From Panorpa germanica (taxonomy: Eukaryota > Arthropoda > Insecta > Mecoptera > Panorpidae), in contig OY783210.1 of NCBI GenBank assembly GCA_963678705.1, forward strand, positions 16,865,331-16,929,330: a DNA stretch of 64,000 nucleotides, given 5' to 3'. Under the pieces are notes generated by a model, which was not told the DNA's origin, ran no database searches, and was given only the letters and a program-made list of their open reading frames with translations. A program made the translations under genes and the position numbers. Below are positions 35,691 through 48,946 of this stretch, piece after piece. Position 1 is the first letter of the stretch. Each line of letters starts with the position of its first letter.

Positions 35691-36234
35691 ACAATAAAAT
35701 GTTGAATCTGTTTCTTCTATCTCGTGCTTCTTAGGTCAATACTTAAAAATAAAGTTATTTATAATAATTTGTTATTTTTTAAATTTTATTTAACTTCGTG
35801 GACACTCCAACTAATTTTAACACTTTTTATAATATTGAAGTCTAATATATATTAACTACAATACTGCTTAATATATTTGTAATATTATTTTATAGGTTTA
35901 TATACAATATATCATACACTAGCTGTAAAATGACATTCGCCATTTTGAATCTTTAATATTTTCAGTGAAGTGTCCAACTTTATTGCGTAACAGCTCAATA
36001 TGTGACGTCGGTGAAGATAGCAGCGGATTCGATAGCAGTCGATTCGGACTAGTGTTGTAAATCAAAACTAATTCGGTGTTAAATCGAAATTAAAATTACA
36101 TGGCTAATCGGAACATTTAAGCAAATATTTAAGTAATAATAGACTGTAGAAGTATTAAGTAACCTAAATATTATTATATAATGTATAAATTCACCAATTA
36201 GTGTCTTATATTGCTGTTTTAATATGGGAAAATA
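35691..36234. other. Noncoding stretch
   Basis: No gene. A short imperfect tandem (GATAGCAGCGGATTC / GATAGCAGTCGATTC) lies at about 36017-36046. Confidence 0.5.
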
Positions 36235-36800
36235 AAACGCAAACGAACATCTAAAACCTCATAATTTAATGATATTATTTTTTTATAAATAGTTTAACTA
36301 ATATGTCTCTTAGGTAATTACAAAATTTCAGCCGTCACAAATTCTTATTTTCTTCAAAAAGTGCAATTTAGTGAAACTATATACAGCTCTGTTTCATATT
36401 TGTATTGGCAACTTATAAGATGTCAAATTCAAAGATAACCTAAAAATTCAGTACGTTTATAAAATCTGGCAGTCGATTCAGTGACAGCTCTGTTCCATAT
36501 CTGTGCGGCAACATATAAGATATTTAAAAATCGTAAAAACCTCATTATGTAATGAAAGTATTTGAATGAAGATAGTTTTAATTATTTAATAAGACTCTCT
36601 TGTCTCTTGCATTGACCTGTTCATATTGACAAATGAAAACGATAATACAGTCGTTGCTAGAAAACATATTAAATTTTACTTTAAGAAATTGATTAAATAA
36701 TATGTCTGTTAAATAGTAACACAATTTTACTTTTTTATTTACTTTAAAAATTATAATTTATTGAAACTAATTACCATGACAGCTCGATTACATGATTTAG
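36235..36800. repeat. Cluster of diverged local duplications
   Basis: Several phrases recur in the same direction: ACAGCTCTGTTTCATATTTG with GGCAACTTATAAGAT at about 36384-36422, and ACAGCTCTGTTCCATATCTG with GGCAACATATAAGAT at about 36484-36522; AATATGTCTCTTAGGTAATTAC at about 36300 and AATATGTCTGTTAAATAGTAAC at about 36699; and AAAACCTCATAATTTAATGA against AAAACCTCATTATGTAATGA. The pattern suggests old nested tandem duplication. No coding content. Confidence 0.6.
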
Positions 36801-39800
36801 GTTATCAGTACAGTACTCTCATGAGACCCACTAGTTAGAAGATATTGCAAGAAAACCGTTTTTAACCACCATTTTAATAAGATGGCGGGTAAAAACCAAG
36901 ATGGAAAACTCAAGGTTTAAATACAAGTTTTTCAGGTTATGTATTTTATTTTATTCTCACTTATATCACACTTCAAATGTCACCTATATTGACCAATACT
37001 ACTAGTAGTAAATTATGACTAATTCATAAACAGGTCTAAAAGAAAAGTTCTACATAAATATGTAAATGATTCCATAGGGTCAGATAGGTACAACACTAAA
37101 ACACAGCTCCTTGTTACTGAATTATAAAGAAGGCCTTGATATCGGCAAACAACAGAAACTTCAAACGACAAAAGTATCTTGCTTTACTAGTATTTTTTTT
37201 AGGTTAGAATATGAACAAGTATTAGGTTAATTTTTAATATGCAGTTACAGTTATTTATTCATAGTACAACATCCTATTTATCGATGATGGATGTATTTAA
37301 CGGAAAATAGTTTTTAACTTCCTGTTTCCGTTTAATGTTTTAATACTAATTATTATCTTAAACATGATGACTCATTACTGACTATTTTGTTATATTTTTG
37401 AACACATATTTAAAAAGTAACATTTTTTGGTTGTTTCTTTAGGTATTTTGTGTACCTGTTACTTTTTCGTTTCCTTTTATTATTTTAAATAGTATTTACT
37501 TTCAATTGAAATTGCAGAGATTATGTAGATATAGGAAAGTACAAGAATGTACTTAAGGATAAGAATTTCAAATCGGAAATGTTTTTTTTAGCAAATTGCA
37601 AGTTTAAAAAGGTAGAGGATGGAGTGTGAACGCACTGCACTATGTTTTTAAGGCCGGATATATTTTTACTTTACTTTACTTTAAATCACGATAGTTCGGC
37701 GGCGACTTATACTTAAAAGAGATTATAAGAGCGGTAAATCTATAATACGATAATTAGTTTTATCTTATTCGTTTCTATATACATTATAGTAAAATAAGCG
37801 AGCCAGTGCTTTTTAGTTATATCGGCAGTTTATACCCAACAACTTGTTTAAAGTATGTGTCGCCGGCGAACTCTCGTAATTTGAACTATAGTATGAATTG
37901 TCCTAATCATTGTTAGAATGTTCTAATTTTCTGTACAATTAAGAAGATGATCAGACTTCAGATAAATTTAATCAAATTTAATAATAAATGAGAGCGAATG
38001 AGAAGCAAATACATTTGACATGAGGTTACTCCAGATTTTATTAATAAAAATACTAAAAAAAGAGCAGACTATTTTATTCGTATGTTTAACAAAATCCTGA
38101 GGTATTTGTGACAGTTAAGAATAAAATAAATTTAAATTTATTTTATTATTTTATTTATTTTATTATTTTAAAATTTAAATCTAGAACCGATACTATGCTT
38201 AATGCAGCTTTGAAAATTGTGTGTGAAAATGATGTCCAAATATGAAAACTACATAATTTTGTACAAATTAAACACCAATATATTTTACATGGTTTCTACA
38301 AACAAAGAGCTCTAAACTTTTAATTAATTCATACTCATACACAAACACAAAATACTTTAATATAATATGGGTTATAATATAACATTGAATAACTTTCATA
38401 ATTACACAACGCACACAATATCAAAACCATAACAAACCCCCCTTAGCACTACCAAACGAGTATGGGCTACCGTCACAACATGAAACAATTTCATTTGAAC
38501 TTCCAAATTAGAAAACTATTTGAATATTTGATAACCAATATGAGTGGACACATTATTATATAAATTTAACTTTATTTATAAAAAGTAAGGTTAGGATTTG
38601 TTTCTTAATTACGTCAAAATGACATTTCAAACTAATTTTAAAAGTTTAAAAACTTATTGTAAAAACTTTAAATGGAAAGTTTGTTATTAATTATTCAAAT
38701 AGTTTTGTAATTACCTATTTATAACTAAAATCAGTGATAACTACATATATGTAGACTATTCTAAATAATTATAAACAAACTGTATATATTTAAACAAGTA
38801 TAAATTATTAAGCTTTTAAAGTATCATTCAAATTTTCTGTTTTAATTTTAGTTTTATGTTTCAGTTGCAAAGATTTTAAAACTAAAACCTAAAACTTGAT
38901 AGTACAATGGTCTTTCTTATCGACCGTATTTGTAATATGCAATCTGTCTTAAGTAAAATTAATCTCATTTATCAAGGTAGAATAATAATTCGCTTGAACT
39001 AGAAGGTTCTCTTTCCAGTAAACATTTAGTGAAGTGCCCTATTTTGTGACGTTTCTATCACTATTTCACTTCAATTATAGTTCGCATCAACTTTATCTTC
39101 ATTTGTATTCCGACAGGTGGAGTGGTTCCGTCATCTGTAGCCGACAAAACAGACATTTCATATGAACGATTGTGAGAAACTGAACTATAAATGAACTCTT
39201 TCATGACAAAAAAATCATACGCATTTCCAATATGATGTCAAAGTGACTCCAAAATGCTCCAAAATGTTTACTGGGTTGTTAGTACATGGATCAGGTACGA
39301 CAATAAATCCTAAAATTCTAGAAACGACTAAAAAATATTTATTTAATCATATCCACCTACACTCAAAGTTACTTCACTTATAAATTACTAGGAAGCAATA
39401 AACAAAGCGATATTTTCCAACCCTTTAATGTCGCAATACTACATTAGTGTTGCCACAGGTATATTAAATTGTTAATGAGATTCAAACGACCTTGCCATAG
39501 TTTACACTTTATATGATATAAACTAAAGACTAATTGAACCAAAACAAAACTTTAAATGAATATGTGGTATTTGTTTATTAAGAAGTTACAAATACATAGG
39601 GCATACCTACCCCCTCCCGTTAATCTATGTCTGCTTGTTATAAAGGAGAGACCTATAATAATAATTATCTTCTAGCATAAACTTATACACTTAAATCTTT
39701 CCGAACAAAAGTTTGAAGTTACTGTAGTTAAATATTTTGAACAAATATTAAGGAAAACTAAAGAAACTGTCGCCTAAGTTGAATTTGTTGGTATCAATTA

Positions 39801-41729
39801 CGTTATAGCTATAATTACATGTTAAAGTTTGTGAATCATGGAAGTCGGATAATTATCTGTGTACAAGATAACAGAGTTAGTATCTAATCAATGGTATTGA
39901 GTATATTAATGACTTTCTAAATTAATTAGTGAATTATTTAAATTTTTATAAAATACTAAAATAGATTTGTATGTTATAGAGTTTATCCCATCAAATTTCA
40001 ACTTTCTAGCCCAACTTTTACTCTCGGCAAATCCGCCCCCCTGCCCCCAAATAAAATGTTTGAATTTTGAATTTATTTTTTTAATAACATGTTTTATTAT
40101 CAAGTAATCCAAAATTTGAGTTTTCTACAAAGTTTCATACCGGGCAAAGCCCTCTCAAAGCCCCCATTTCCAATTTTTCATTTTCTAAATTTCAAAAAAT
40201 GTTGGAAATAAACACCGTAATACACATACCAAATTTCAACTTTCTATCTTTTACGAATTAAAAGTTATAGAGCAAAAAGTAAAAAAAAATTTTTTAGTTT
40301 TTCCAAAATTACGGGTTTCCAGAAAATTCAGGGGAAAATTCCGGGACGCCAAAAGTCTTAGAATTTTTTTCTCTACGAAATAGCAAACTTTGAAATACAT
40401 TGCCGTTCAAAACGGAGCCGTTTTCATTCTACCATACGAATTTCACCAATAAACATATAAATATACACTTGGAACATTTTAATATATGACATTCCACATA
40501 ACATTAGATATTCCATGTATATTTATATATATTCCATAACGTGAAAATAATATCCTGTACATATATTGCATATACATGACAGTACATACATGTATATGCA
40601 GCAATGTTTAAATATGTAAAATTTATATTATGATGTCTTATGGTGGTTATGACAGGTGAAATTCTAAGCACAATTTAATGAATGAAACGTGGGACAGAAG
40701 GGAACCGGAGAAGTAGTCGTATGCAATCAGTATATCTTTACTCGTATAAATGCGTTCTGCTACCCACCAGATCCATTTAAGTGTGCAGTGTGCAAAAAGC
40801 AACCTGTGTGTTAATTCTAACGGTGCCAACAATATGGTAAACACGTTTATACAAGATACCGCTTCACACGCTTCCTTTTCTTCCACGTTTCATTAATTAA
40901 ATCCAATGCGGTGTCTGCTTTTTGTGGTCAACAATGCCATGTGCATTATCATGGACTGTGTAATTGATTCCAACTTTTGTAAAACACATTCAATATTATA
41001 TCAAATATGGTGACCATTTTAAAAATTAAAATTTCATTATTAGAGTTTTTTTTTAACCACTTTTTACATAATTTAATAAAGCAATATCTTCTGTAGTACG
41101 TATACCAAATACTTGTACATATTATTGTAGAATCACACCCTCTCAAATACATATATAATATGAGGTAGTGTAGTATACATATAGATAGTATTACACATTC
41201 AACAATTTATAAAGCAGAAAATGAATAACACGTTTTTTTATTATTTTTAGAACATACGTCTTCTTTAAACGTGAAATCAATATTTGAGGTATAGCCGTAT
41301 ACGTATTGAATGCCCTGTGTAATTTTCACTTCCATAGGTGACTGAAGAATATGTCATGTGGCGTAATGGTATGTGGTGGACTTGTGCCATATGACTCTAT
41401 TTCAGTGAAGGGAAAACTATAGTACGTGTGTTTTAAACGAAATTAAAACACATAAGCTCGTGAAACACTCGTAAATTATTAAGTTTTATAAAATATGTTT
41501 ATATATTAATAAGATGTTGAAAAAATGTTGCACTTCCCTGTTTTGTGTTTAACATTACACCCTGGAGAGTTTAAGGTGAGTCAAAAAACTTTATTTTAAA
41601 ATTGTACAAGAGGATTTTGTTACATTATATTTTCATTAAAATTAATTTCGTGTAAAATTAATTTTATAAAATATTATGCGTAAAAAGTTAAATCACACGA
41701 TTATAATATAACGTATAAAAAATTATTAG
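36801..41729. other. Gene desert with unclassified repeats
   Basis: No gene in about 4.9 kb. At 39960-40450 a segment contains the phrase CAAATTTCAACTTTCTA twice (39992-40008 and 40230-40246) beside C-rich words, looking like two diverged units of an interspersed repeat. An ATTTTATT-rich simple stretch lies near 38125-38170. Frames at 40647-40886 and 40949-41152 on the minus strand have no recognisable content. Confidence 0.5.
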
Positions 41730-41905
41730 GTGAAGGGGTCAGAAGCGTTGTGACGTCACATGCAGTATGAAATATAGAAAGAGCTAATTTTCTGTGATCT
41801 GTGTGACATCTTCACAAAGTGGGGTAGTCCTCAAAATGAGAAAAGGGGGGGGGGGGTTTGGTCAGCATAGCAGAAAATTTTGTGTGACGTAATTTATGGA
41901 TGGAA
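41730..41905. mobile_element. Probable DNA-transposon fragment with ACGTAATTTATGGA terminus
   Basis: The right end reads GTGTGACGTAATTTATGGATGG, nearly the same as the right ends at 44.8 and 48.9 kb. Inside are a perfect TGACGTCA palindrome (about 41751) and a run of 12 G at 41845-41856, comparable to the G-rich subterminal zones of the 44-kb element. The left boundary is uncertain. No protein is encoded. Confidence 0.5.
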
Positions 41906-41947
41906 GTTTGTTGATTATCAAAACACAGAATCAATTTAATTTTGATT

Positions 41948-42041
41948 CTAACCAAATGCGGAAAATATAGCAGTGGCTTGAAAATCGACCTCGAAGATAC
42001 AGCAATATGTCAAGTAAATGTTCTCGACCACTGTTCTGTCA
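41948..42041 (-). repeat. Decayed SINE copy, family A
   Basis: Minus strand: a head with GACAGAACAGTGGTCGAGAAC, then CGAGGTCGATTTT in place of box B, then CTATATTTTCCGCATTTGGTTAG. The order matches the copies at 19.8 and 34.6 kb, but box B has lost its consensus, so this is an older copy. Confidence 0.6.
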
Positions 42042-43890
42042 ACATTTCTTTTGTTTTTTTCCGTGTTTTTATATATCTTTCAAACTACAAATTATCTATT
42101 AAAAATTTTAACGGAATTTGGTTGCAACACATTACATTGTCATTCCCAGAGTGAAGTATTATAGAGTCAGATAACTTATCATGAAATAGTTGAAAAGTAT
42201 AAGGAAAAATTTTCTAGTTTTCTGTTTATTCTGAAGATGAAAATAACAATTTATTTTAGTCCATATTTATTGTAGTTTTAAATAAAAATTGCATACAAAA
42301 GTTCTTATATGTGCCATATCTTGTAAACTATAAAAAAATTATACTATAGGTCCATTTAAAACGTTGCACAATGGCCCATGTTGTTAATGCTACGACACTG
42401 TATATAACAGAATGCAGTATATTGCATTCCGAGAATTAATTCTATTACAAATATGCATTTTTCTTCGACTTATCTGCCCTCTTATATTGTTTGGTGTTTA
42501 TCTTGTTAGTTATGAATAATATTTCTATACTCAATGATCGAACTTATCGGGTTTTTATCACTGAATTGCTAAATTGCATAAAAATAGATATTCATAACCG
42601 TCCTGATAACCGTTTGATGTACTTGTGTGCATAAAATTACAACATATTTTGTTCCAAGTAATCGAATTCCGAGAATACGTTTTCTGAGATCCTCACCTAG
42701 GGTCACATTTGTAGCATCTCTTGGAATCGTCAAATTTAAAAATAATTCATATTTTCCTGTAAACAGTATAGTATATATTGAACATCATTGAGAGAAAAGA
42801 TTAATGATTTTTTTTGTGTAGAAAAGACAGTTGTTTGAAAAAAGAACGAAGTTGAAAACTTTAATAAAAAATGAAAATGCTATTCGATAGATAGTTTTAT
42901 AAAGAAGTTGTGTCGTCATTTTTATTAAAATCGGATGGTGCGTTCTTGAGATATCGAGGCGACCAGTTCGAAAAAAGAAGTTTCGAGAAAAGCGCAAGTA
43001 AAAAACAAGTTCGAATATATATATTATTATATATATTAGAAATATTTTTACTTAATTCTAAGCAAAAGGAAATCGTTGTTATGAAACTATTAAGGTTGGC
43101 TAACCCCTGTAAGAATTATTATACAAAAATAAAACTTAATATATTTTTATAAGAAATTTTAAAATTCTAAAGAAGTTCTTATGTTTAAAAATAAAATATA
43201 ATAAATTCTAATATATCATAATTTCTCTTTCGAAGTTTCCTAAATTACATAAATCACAATACAGTGACGTCACAACAGATACAACATTATTTTCCTTTTA
43301 ACAAACGACCGTTACGATTTAAGTGTTTTCATTTCTGGTAGACAATTTTCTACGGGAAATATATACCAATTATATTTAACATATACAGGTAATGGAGTAA
43401 GGAAGTACTTTATTTCTCCTGGCTTATTTATTCATTTCCGATTTCCGGTTTTCGTAATGTTCTATAAATCCCATTTTATACAATTCGAAATTGTTTGATG
43501 ACGTGAGGTGAAAATAATATAATTTTATTAGAAATACATTTAGCGTTTACTTTATTTAAAGTTAATTTTATAGTTATGTGGAATAAAGTGTATTTTTTAA
43601 CAGAATTAAGAGGTTGTATTTAATTGTGATACAGCTATTAGCGTTGTATGGTAGTTAAACAAATTACGGGCTGTGTATTAATTATGTCACACGTAAAGTT
43701 CGAGTTTCAAAGAAAATACTGAACAATTTACAATGTGAGACAAGACGTGACAAAACCTCTTCCTTTATTAAACAGTGTCGCCATATACTTAATCAACTAT
43801 TTAGTGCTGCCATATGATGTAAATTTGTTTCAATTTTTTTGAATTATTTAAGATGGCGTTAAAAATGTTATTAAAAAACTTACATTATTT
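42042..43890. other. AT-rich noncoding stretch
   Basis: No gene. At about 42905-42975 the sequence TTTTTATTAAAATCGGATGG followed by a GTTCTTGAGATATCG word is of the kind found in dispersed insect repeats. A TGACGTCA palindrome lies near 43265. The overlapping frames 42785-43152 on both strands are unrecognised. Confidence 0.45.
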
Positions 43891-44035
43891 TTTAATAGCA
43901 TTTAAGCTTAACACCAAACTTCTGTGACTTCGATTCGATCCCCGGACCAGCACTGTATTTTCTTGTATGGTTATTATCAGAATTTATTTGATTCATAATC
44001 ATAAAAATAATGAAGCAATGGTGCAGTACATTTAT
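43891..44035 (+). repeat. tRNA-derived SINE copy, family B
   Basis: Plus strand: TTTAATAGCA, a degenerate head, then GATTCGATCCCCGGACCAGC (box B region), then TATTTTCTTGTATGGTTATTA and a body with ATTCATAATCATAAAAATAA. The start word and body are shared with 35461-35615. The box A region is badly decayed. Confidence 0.65.
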
Positions 44036-44140
44036 AAGAGACAGCTACATCATATATATAGCTACATCATCGGTGATACGACTCAGCATCGGAAATAATT
44101 CTACGTTAAATCAAATTTAAAAAAAAATAATGAAATATTA

Positions 44141-44825
44141 GGGGCGTCCATAAATTAAGTGAGATGTTTAAGAGGGGGAGGGGGTCGAGTCAAATCTCAT
44201 CTAATCTTCCGTTGGAGAGAGGGGGGGTCTCGGCAAATATCACGCAATTTTTTTTCTGATTGAAACAAAAAAAAATTATACTATTTTGGTCCATTTAATC
44301 TAGATTGTACATGCTTAAGGCCTGTCTCAGTATGGGACCGTATTTAAGCGAATTTTTGCCGGACGTATACGGGCTACTACGCTTTACCTATCCGAACCAT
44401 GTGAATGTAATGAGATCGCTCTGGAGCTCTCAGACTGCACGCTACAAAGCCGTCCGAATACGGGCGGCACTACCTCGCACAGTAGAACCGAACAAAGGCG
44501 AATTTTATCCAAGCGTTACCACTACTACAACGATACCCTATCCGAACCTTTGTAAATGCAAAAAGCCGCCTCAGACTGGAGGGGATACCTAAGATCGCTT
44601 GTTGTTATGGTGCAATACGAGTCAAATGAAATCTATCGGCGACATGGGTATGTTCTGCATGCAGTTTATGTTTGTATTTCAGTGAATCATGGACACGGAT
44701 GCCGATCTCACGTGAGATTGGGGGATGGGGGAGGGGGTTGAATAAAATCTCACGACATCTCACCAAGGGGGGAGGGAGGGACGGAAAATTTAAAAAAACA
44801 CCTCACGTAATTTATGGACGCCCCC
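44141..44825. mobile_element. DNA transposon or MITE with TA target site, possibly nested
   Basis: A 685-bp element with inverted ends: left GGGGCGTCCATAAATTAAGT from 44141, right the complement GGGGGCGTCCATAAATTACG, ending at 44825. TA lies directly outside each end (44139-44140 and 44826-44827), and the flanks read ATAT-TA and TA-ATAT. Both subterminal zones are G-rich on the plus strand. The middle (about 44310-44700) differs in composition, near balanced in GC, and repeats the phrase CTCAGACTG with a related CTCAGTATG, so it may be a second element inserted into the first. Frames at 44305-44741 come from this GC-rich middle and match no transposase I know. Superfamily not assigned; a TA target suggests Tc1/mariner-like mobilisation. 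Confidence 0.75.
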
Positions 44826-44827
44826 TA

Positions 44828-47800
44828 ATATGGTTGACATAAAACGTTAATAACTTAATAATGACCTGGACATGGTTTCTAATTTAATACTCGCAATGTT
44901 AAATAAAAAAAAACATTTTTTTAATCTACTTTTAACAACTTCATTTATTAAGCAATTTCTTGCATGTTATTTCATTAAAAGTAATTTTAGATTTTATTTA
45001 GATTTTGTCATATATTTTACCAGCCATAGTTTGATAATTAACACGTTTTTTAGTCTAATGACATTACTCTAATGACACCCTGTGACAGACAGGTTGCAGA
45101 TATACTCGTATTGTATGTTTTTGACGTTTTAAGTAAATATGAAACAATGAAGTGATTACAATAACAAATGGTCCGCTAACACGAAATGCGAGACAAAAAC
45201 CACAAACCCACAAACAAAACAAACCGAGACTAATACAATTAAATCTATTAATATTTTATTAATTATAATTTACATGACAATATAAAGGTCGAAGCGATAA
45301 TCCAAATGTCTGTCAAAGGATTCCTGCGTAAATTGTTTATCTTTTTACAATTATTTAAATGGCATATTACAATTATGAGGCCAGACTAATTTCATTCGAA
45401 TAATTAATAATAATAATGACATTAATTGTGTCTTGTGTAACAAAATAATGGCTTTATATTTGACAAAAGTAAATAGAAACTTTACTAATAACTTACTCAG
45501 TAAAAATAACCCGTTAACAGTAAAACAACGAAAATTTTCAACAATTCAAGAGTTTTAATCAAGTAATTAATAACGGTTTAAGAAGTAACAAAGCTTATGC
45601 AATATAAATAGTTTTACTCTACAAAAAGTCTTAACTTTTTAAAGTGCAATACTTTCTTTTACTAATATCACGAGAACCTTGACTACGTACAAGTACATTG
45701 ACTATATTTTCAATAAAAATTTTCAACTTTTACAAAACTTTGTTCGTAATAGCCTCTTAAAGGAGCCCATTTGGCCGCCTGCTTGTATTACACATGTAAT
45801 GTATTTTCAGTCTGCTACAAGTTACGTAATTACAAACTTCATATACACAGGGACAGGGAGTCGGAGAGGGAGTCGGTTGGAAACGTAGACAGAACATTTC
45901 TTCATACAAAACCATTACACAATACAAACACATACACCAGTACTGTCGTGGAGAAGTGGTAATGATCGGGAGGCTATTTACGCATTAAATATTCAAAACA
46001 TTTCTTCAAATTTAATGCACTTAACTAAAGCGACGTAATATAATATGTATGGTTACCTTGATGACACCTACGCTTTAGAAACACAGAGAAAAAAGTTATA
46101 CATAATAAAACAGGTGCCTACAACCTTTTTGGATGATATCTAAAAATAATTTCGAGATAATTTAATTATGCATTGGTCAAAATCATTAATACACTGCAGT
46201 AATAAGTAGGAAGTACTCTATTTTAGAAATCCTCATTTTTAAATCACGGTTTATTTCCTTTCTTTAAATGAAATTTCTTATAAGAAATGACATGAATACA
46301 GTGAATGTTAGACAGCGAATTAAGACAGCTAAAAAGCACTTTTTTCTCTACTTCTTGTTTTAAAGTATCTCTTTTGCTTTTACGTAAAATATAGTTCTTT
46401 GCAGTCCCAATTAACTTTTTAATCGAAGCTTTCTAATTCATAGGTTTAACTCAGCGCTGTGTGGACAACGATTTTTAAAAAAGAGATAGCAATATTCATT
46501 AGAGTAGCAATCCAAGCATACTCTAATTATTAGATTAACTTTCAATAATACTAAATTTTTCTTCGCAGTAAAAGTTTTTCTTGTGAAGGATACAATAACG
46601 TTTACCATCTTACATTTTCATTTTCTTATTTCATAAACATCTGATTGTATTTTTCTTTAATTTTTTTAAACCCTTAATTGACCGTTTTTGGGCCGGCACA
46701 TCTAAATTGGAGGAGCTATCTGCAATTTTATTTTGTAACACAATAAAATTGAACTTTATCCAGATACAGCTTTTCTTCTTTTCCACGTTTTATTCTATAT
46801 ACATGATCAGTATCTGAAAACGCTTAGATTATGTTTATTGTGGTAACAGTAATATAGTAAATAAAACTACCAAAAAGATGCTTAAGTAGTGACGTAACTA
46901 ACAATTAAATTACTGTAGTTGAAATTACGGGAGTTGGGGGATGACTCATGCTTAAAACAAGTTGTGCCGTATAAGTGTACAATACAAATAAAATAATACA
47001 ACAAAAAACAGGGTTACTTCATAAAAACTACAGGTTGCACATCACTGCATTTAATTATTAACGAACTTATTCAAAAAGGTAGATACGAATTCACTAAAAG
47101 CACGCTTTTTTCTGTTATATTGGTATAATTGTCTCTTGGGTTATCTTGGATAAAGGTAATTTAATACGTCGACTATAGTACTACATTACAACTATATATT
47201 GTGTTATACTTTATATCGTATAGAGAGAAAGAGCGGTTGGCGCCTTTACAGCGAGCTGGACGTAATTGAAGAATGGGTCTCCCGAGGTTCGGTTATCTTC
47301 TTTGTAAAATATTTTGAATTTTTTTATTTAATTATATAATGTTCTTTTTTTTTACATTTTCTGACTTTATTATTTTATTTTTACATATCTGTTTATACTC
47401 GTATCAAAGGTAGGTAATTTTTTACGTTATTTTTATTTTAAAATTCTTTTTGTAATCCGATATACTCTACTCTATTATAGGTACTATAAGAACAAGCAAA
47501 GGTTAAGTTCAATTAGGATAGGTACTTTAATTTTTGAATACAATCCTTTTAAGAGGACTGATTGAATTTATATTTAAAATATTAGGCTAAATTTAAAAGC
47601 TATTTTGTACTTCAGTGAAATACAAACTGATTCATATGGACTTCGTAATAGATTCAAAAAACGAACTCAAATTAACAATGAATTTATTATCAATTAATAA
47701 AGTAACCACATTTCATGTTACGGTTTAAAAATTACTAAAAGAACCATGTAATTCTTAGACTCAGACAAAAAAGAACAAGTTAAAACCTAATTTCCAGTTT

Positions 47801-48848
47801 TAGAATATATTTTCATAAATTTTTAACAGCTTCCATAGGTTTGAAATAATATTTTATGTTTTTATGCTACTTTTATATATTTTTCACATACAGTTGAGGA
47901 CTTTTATGTATGTATATGATTTTATCTGATTATTTTTTGACCTTTTTGACTTGAAAGTCTCGCACATAGCAAAACATAACACATTCTCGCACACATGACC
48001 TTATTTTTAACCCTCATATAAATCCTAACCCTTAAAACAACATGTCCCAGCACCAAACCGAGCCAAGTAACGAGAATTCTTTCTAGGGAAGCAATATAAA
48101 TAGTGGGGTCAATACGAAATTTTAAATATTTTAACAAATAGTTAATATTCGAAATAAAATTATTGTAGATTTTTTTTTTTTTTTTGAAAGGTGGTTAATA
48201 AGAAAAAATGGAGAGAAAGCTATAGCATCAAAAGAATACTGATAAGGAACTTGAAATGATTTAATTGTTTAAGTAATGAAAAGCAACAAATTAAACTAAA
48301 TATTGATAATATTGTATATTAACAGAATTGTATAATAAATACAATTAAAAGCTACATTTTTTATTAGTATTTATTTAAATACAATATTTAGTTGTATGTT
48401 TACGTTACGTTATATTTAAGTTTTTAAAGTACTGATTCAAAATTATTTTGAATTTCGAAAATGAAAAAATATTTTGAATACATTATGAACCCCACTAAAA
48501 ATAATGTAATGTATACACTAATAAACAGTAAATTGTATCATGTCGGGAGGCAAAACTTCATCTTATTAAAAGTTATCCCGCTAAATCTTAACTCCGAATA
48601 AATTTTATCACTTTGAAAGATAAATAACTTATGATATCTAAGAAAATAAATACTGGTGTAAAGAAAATATTTAATCTCGAATGTGTTTAACAGTTTTGAC
48701 TTTAATACGTAGATGGGGGCGGGATGAAATAAAAAATATACATTTTTTTCATATAAAAATATTTATTTTAGAGAATGTTATATTTATATGTTTCATTAGC
48801 ACACTTTAATAATTTTATAAGTTATTATTAAATTAAAAATATTTGTAA
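44828..48848. other. AT-rich gene desert
   Basis: No gene in about 4 kb. The GC-richer piece at 45755-45900 holds two overlapping short frames (45679-45888 and 45771-45962) without recognisable domains. A T run lies at 48171-48184. Confidence 0.5.
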
Positions 48849-48946
48849 GGGACCATCCATTTAATACGTCACATCCAAGGGGGGAAGGGTCAACAATTGT
48901 ATTTACAAACCATATAGTTTGTGTGACGTAATTTATGAATGGCATC
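48849..48946. mobile_element. Short MITE related to the 44-kb element
   Basis: About 98 bp. The left end reads GGGACCATCCATTTAATACGTCACA, abbreviated here as an imperfect match to the inverted complement of the right end, GTGTGACGTAATTTATGAATGG. A GGGGGGAAGGG run follows the left end. The shared terminal wording links it to the elements at 41.7 and 44.1 kb. It is too short to encode anything. Confidence 0.6.
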
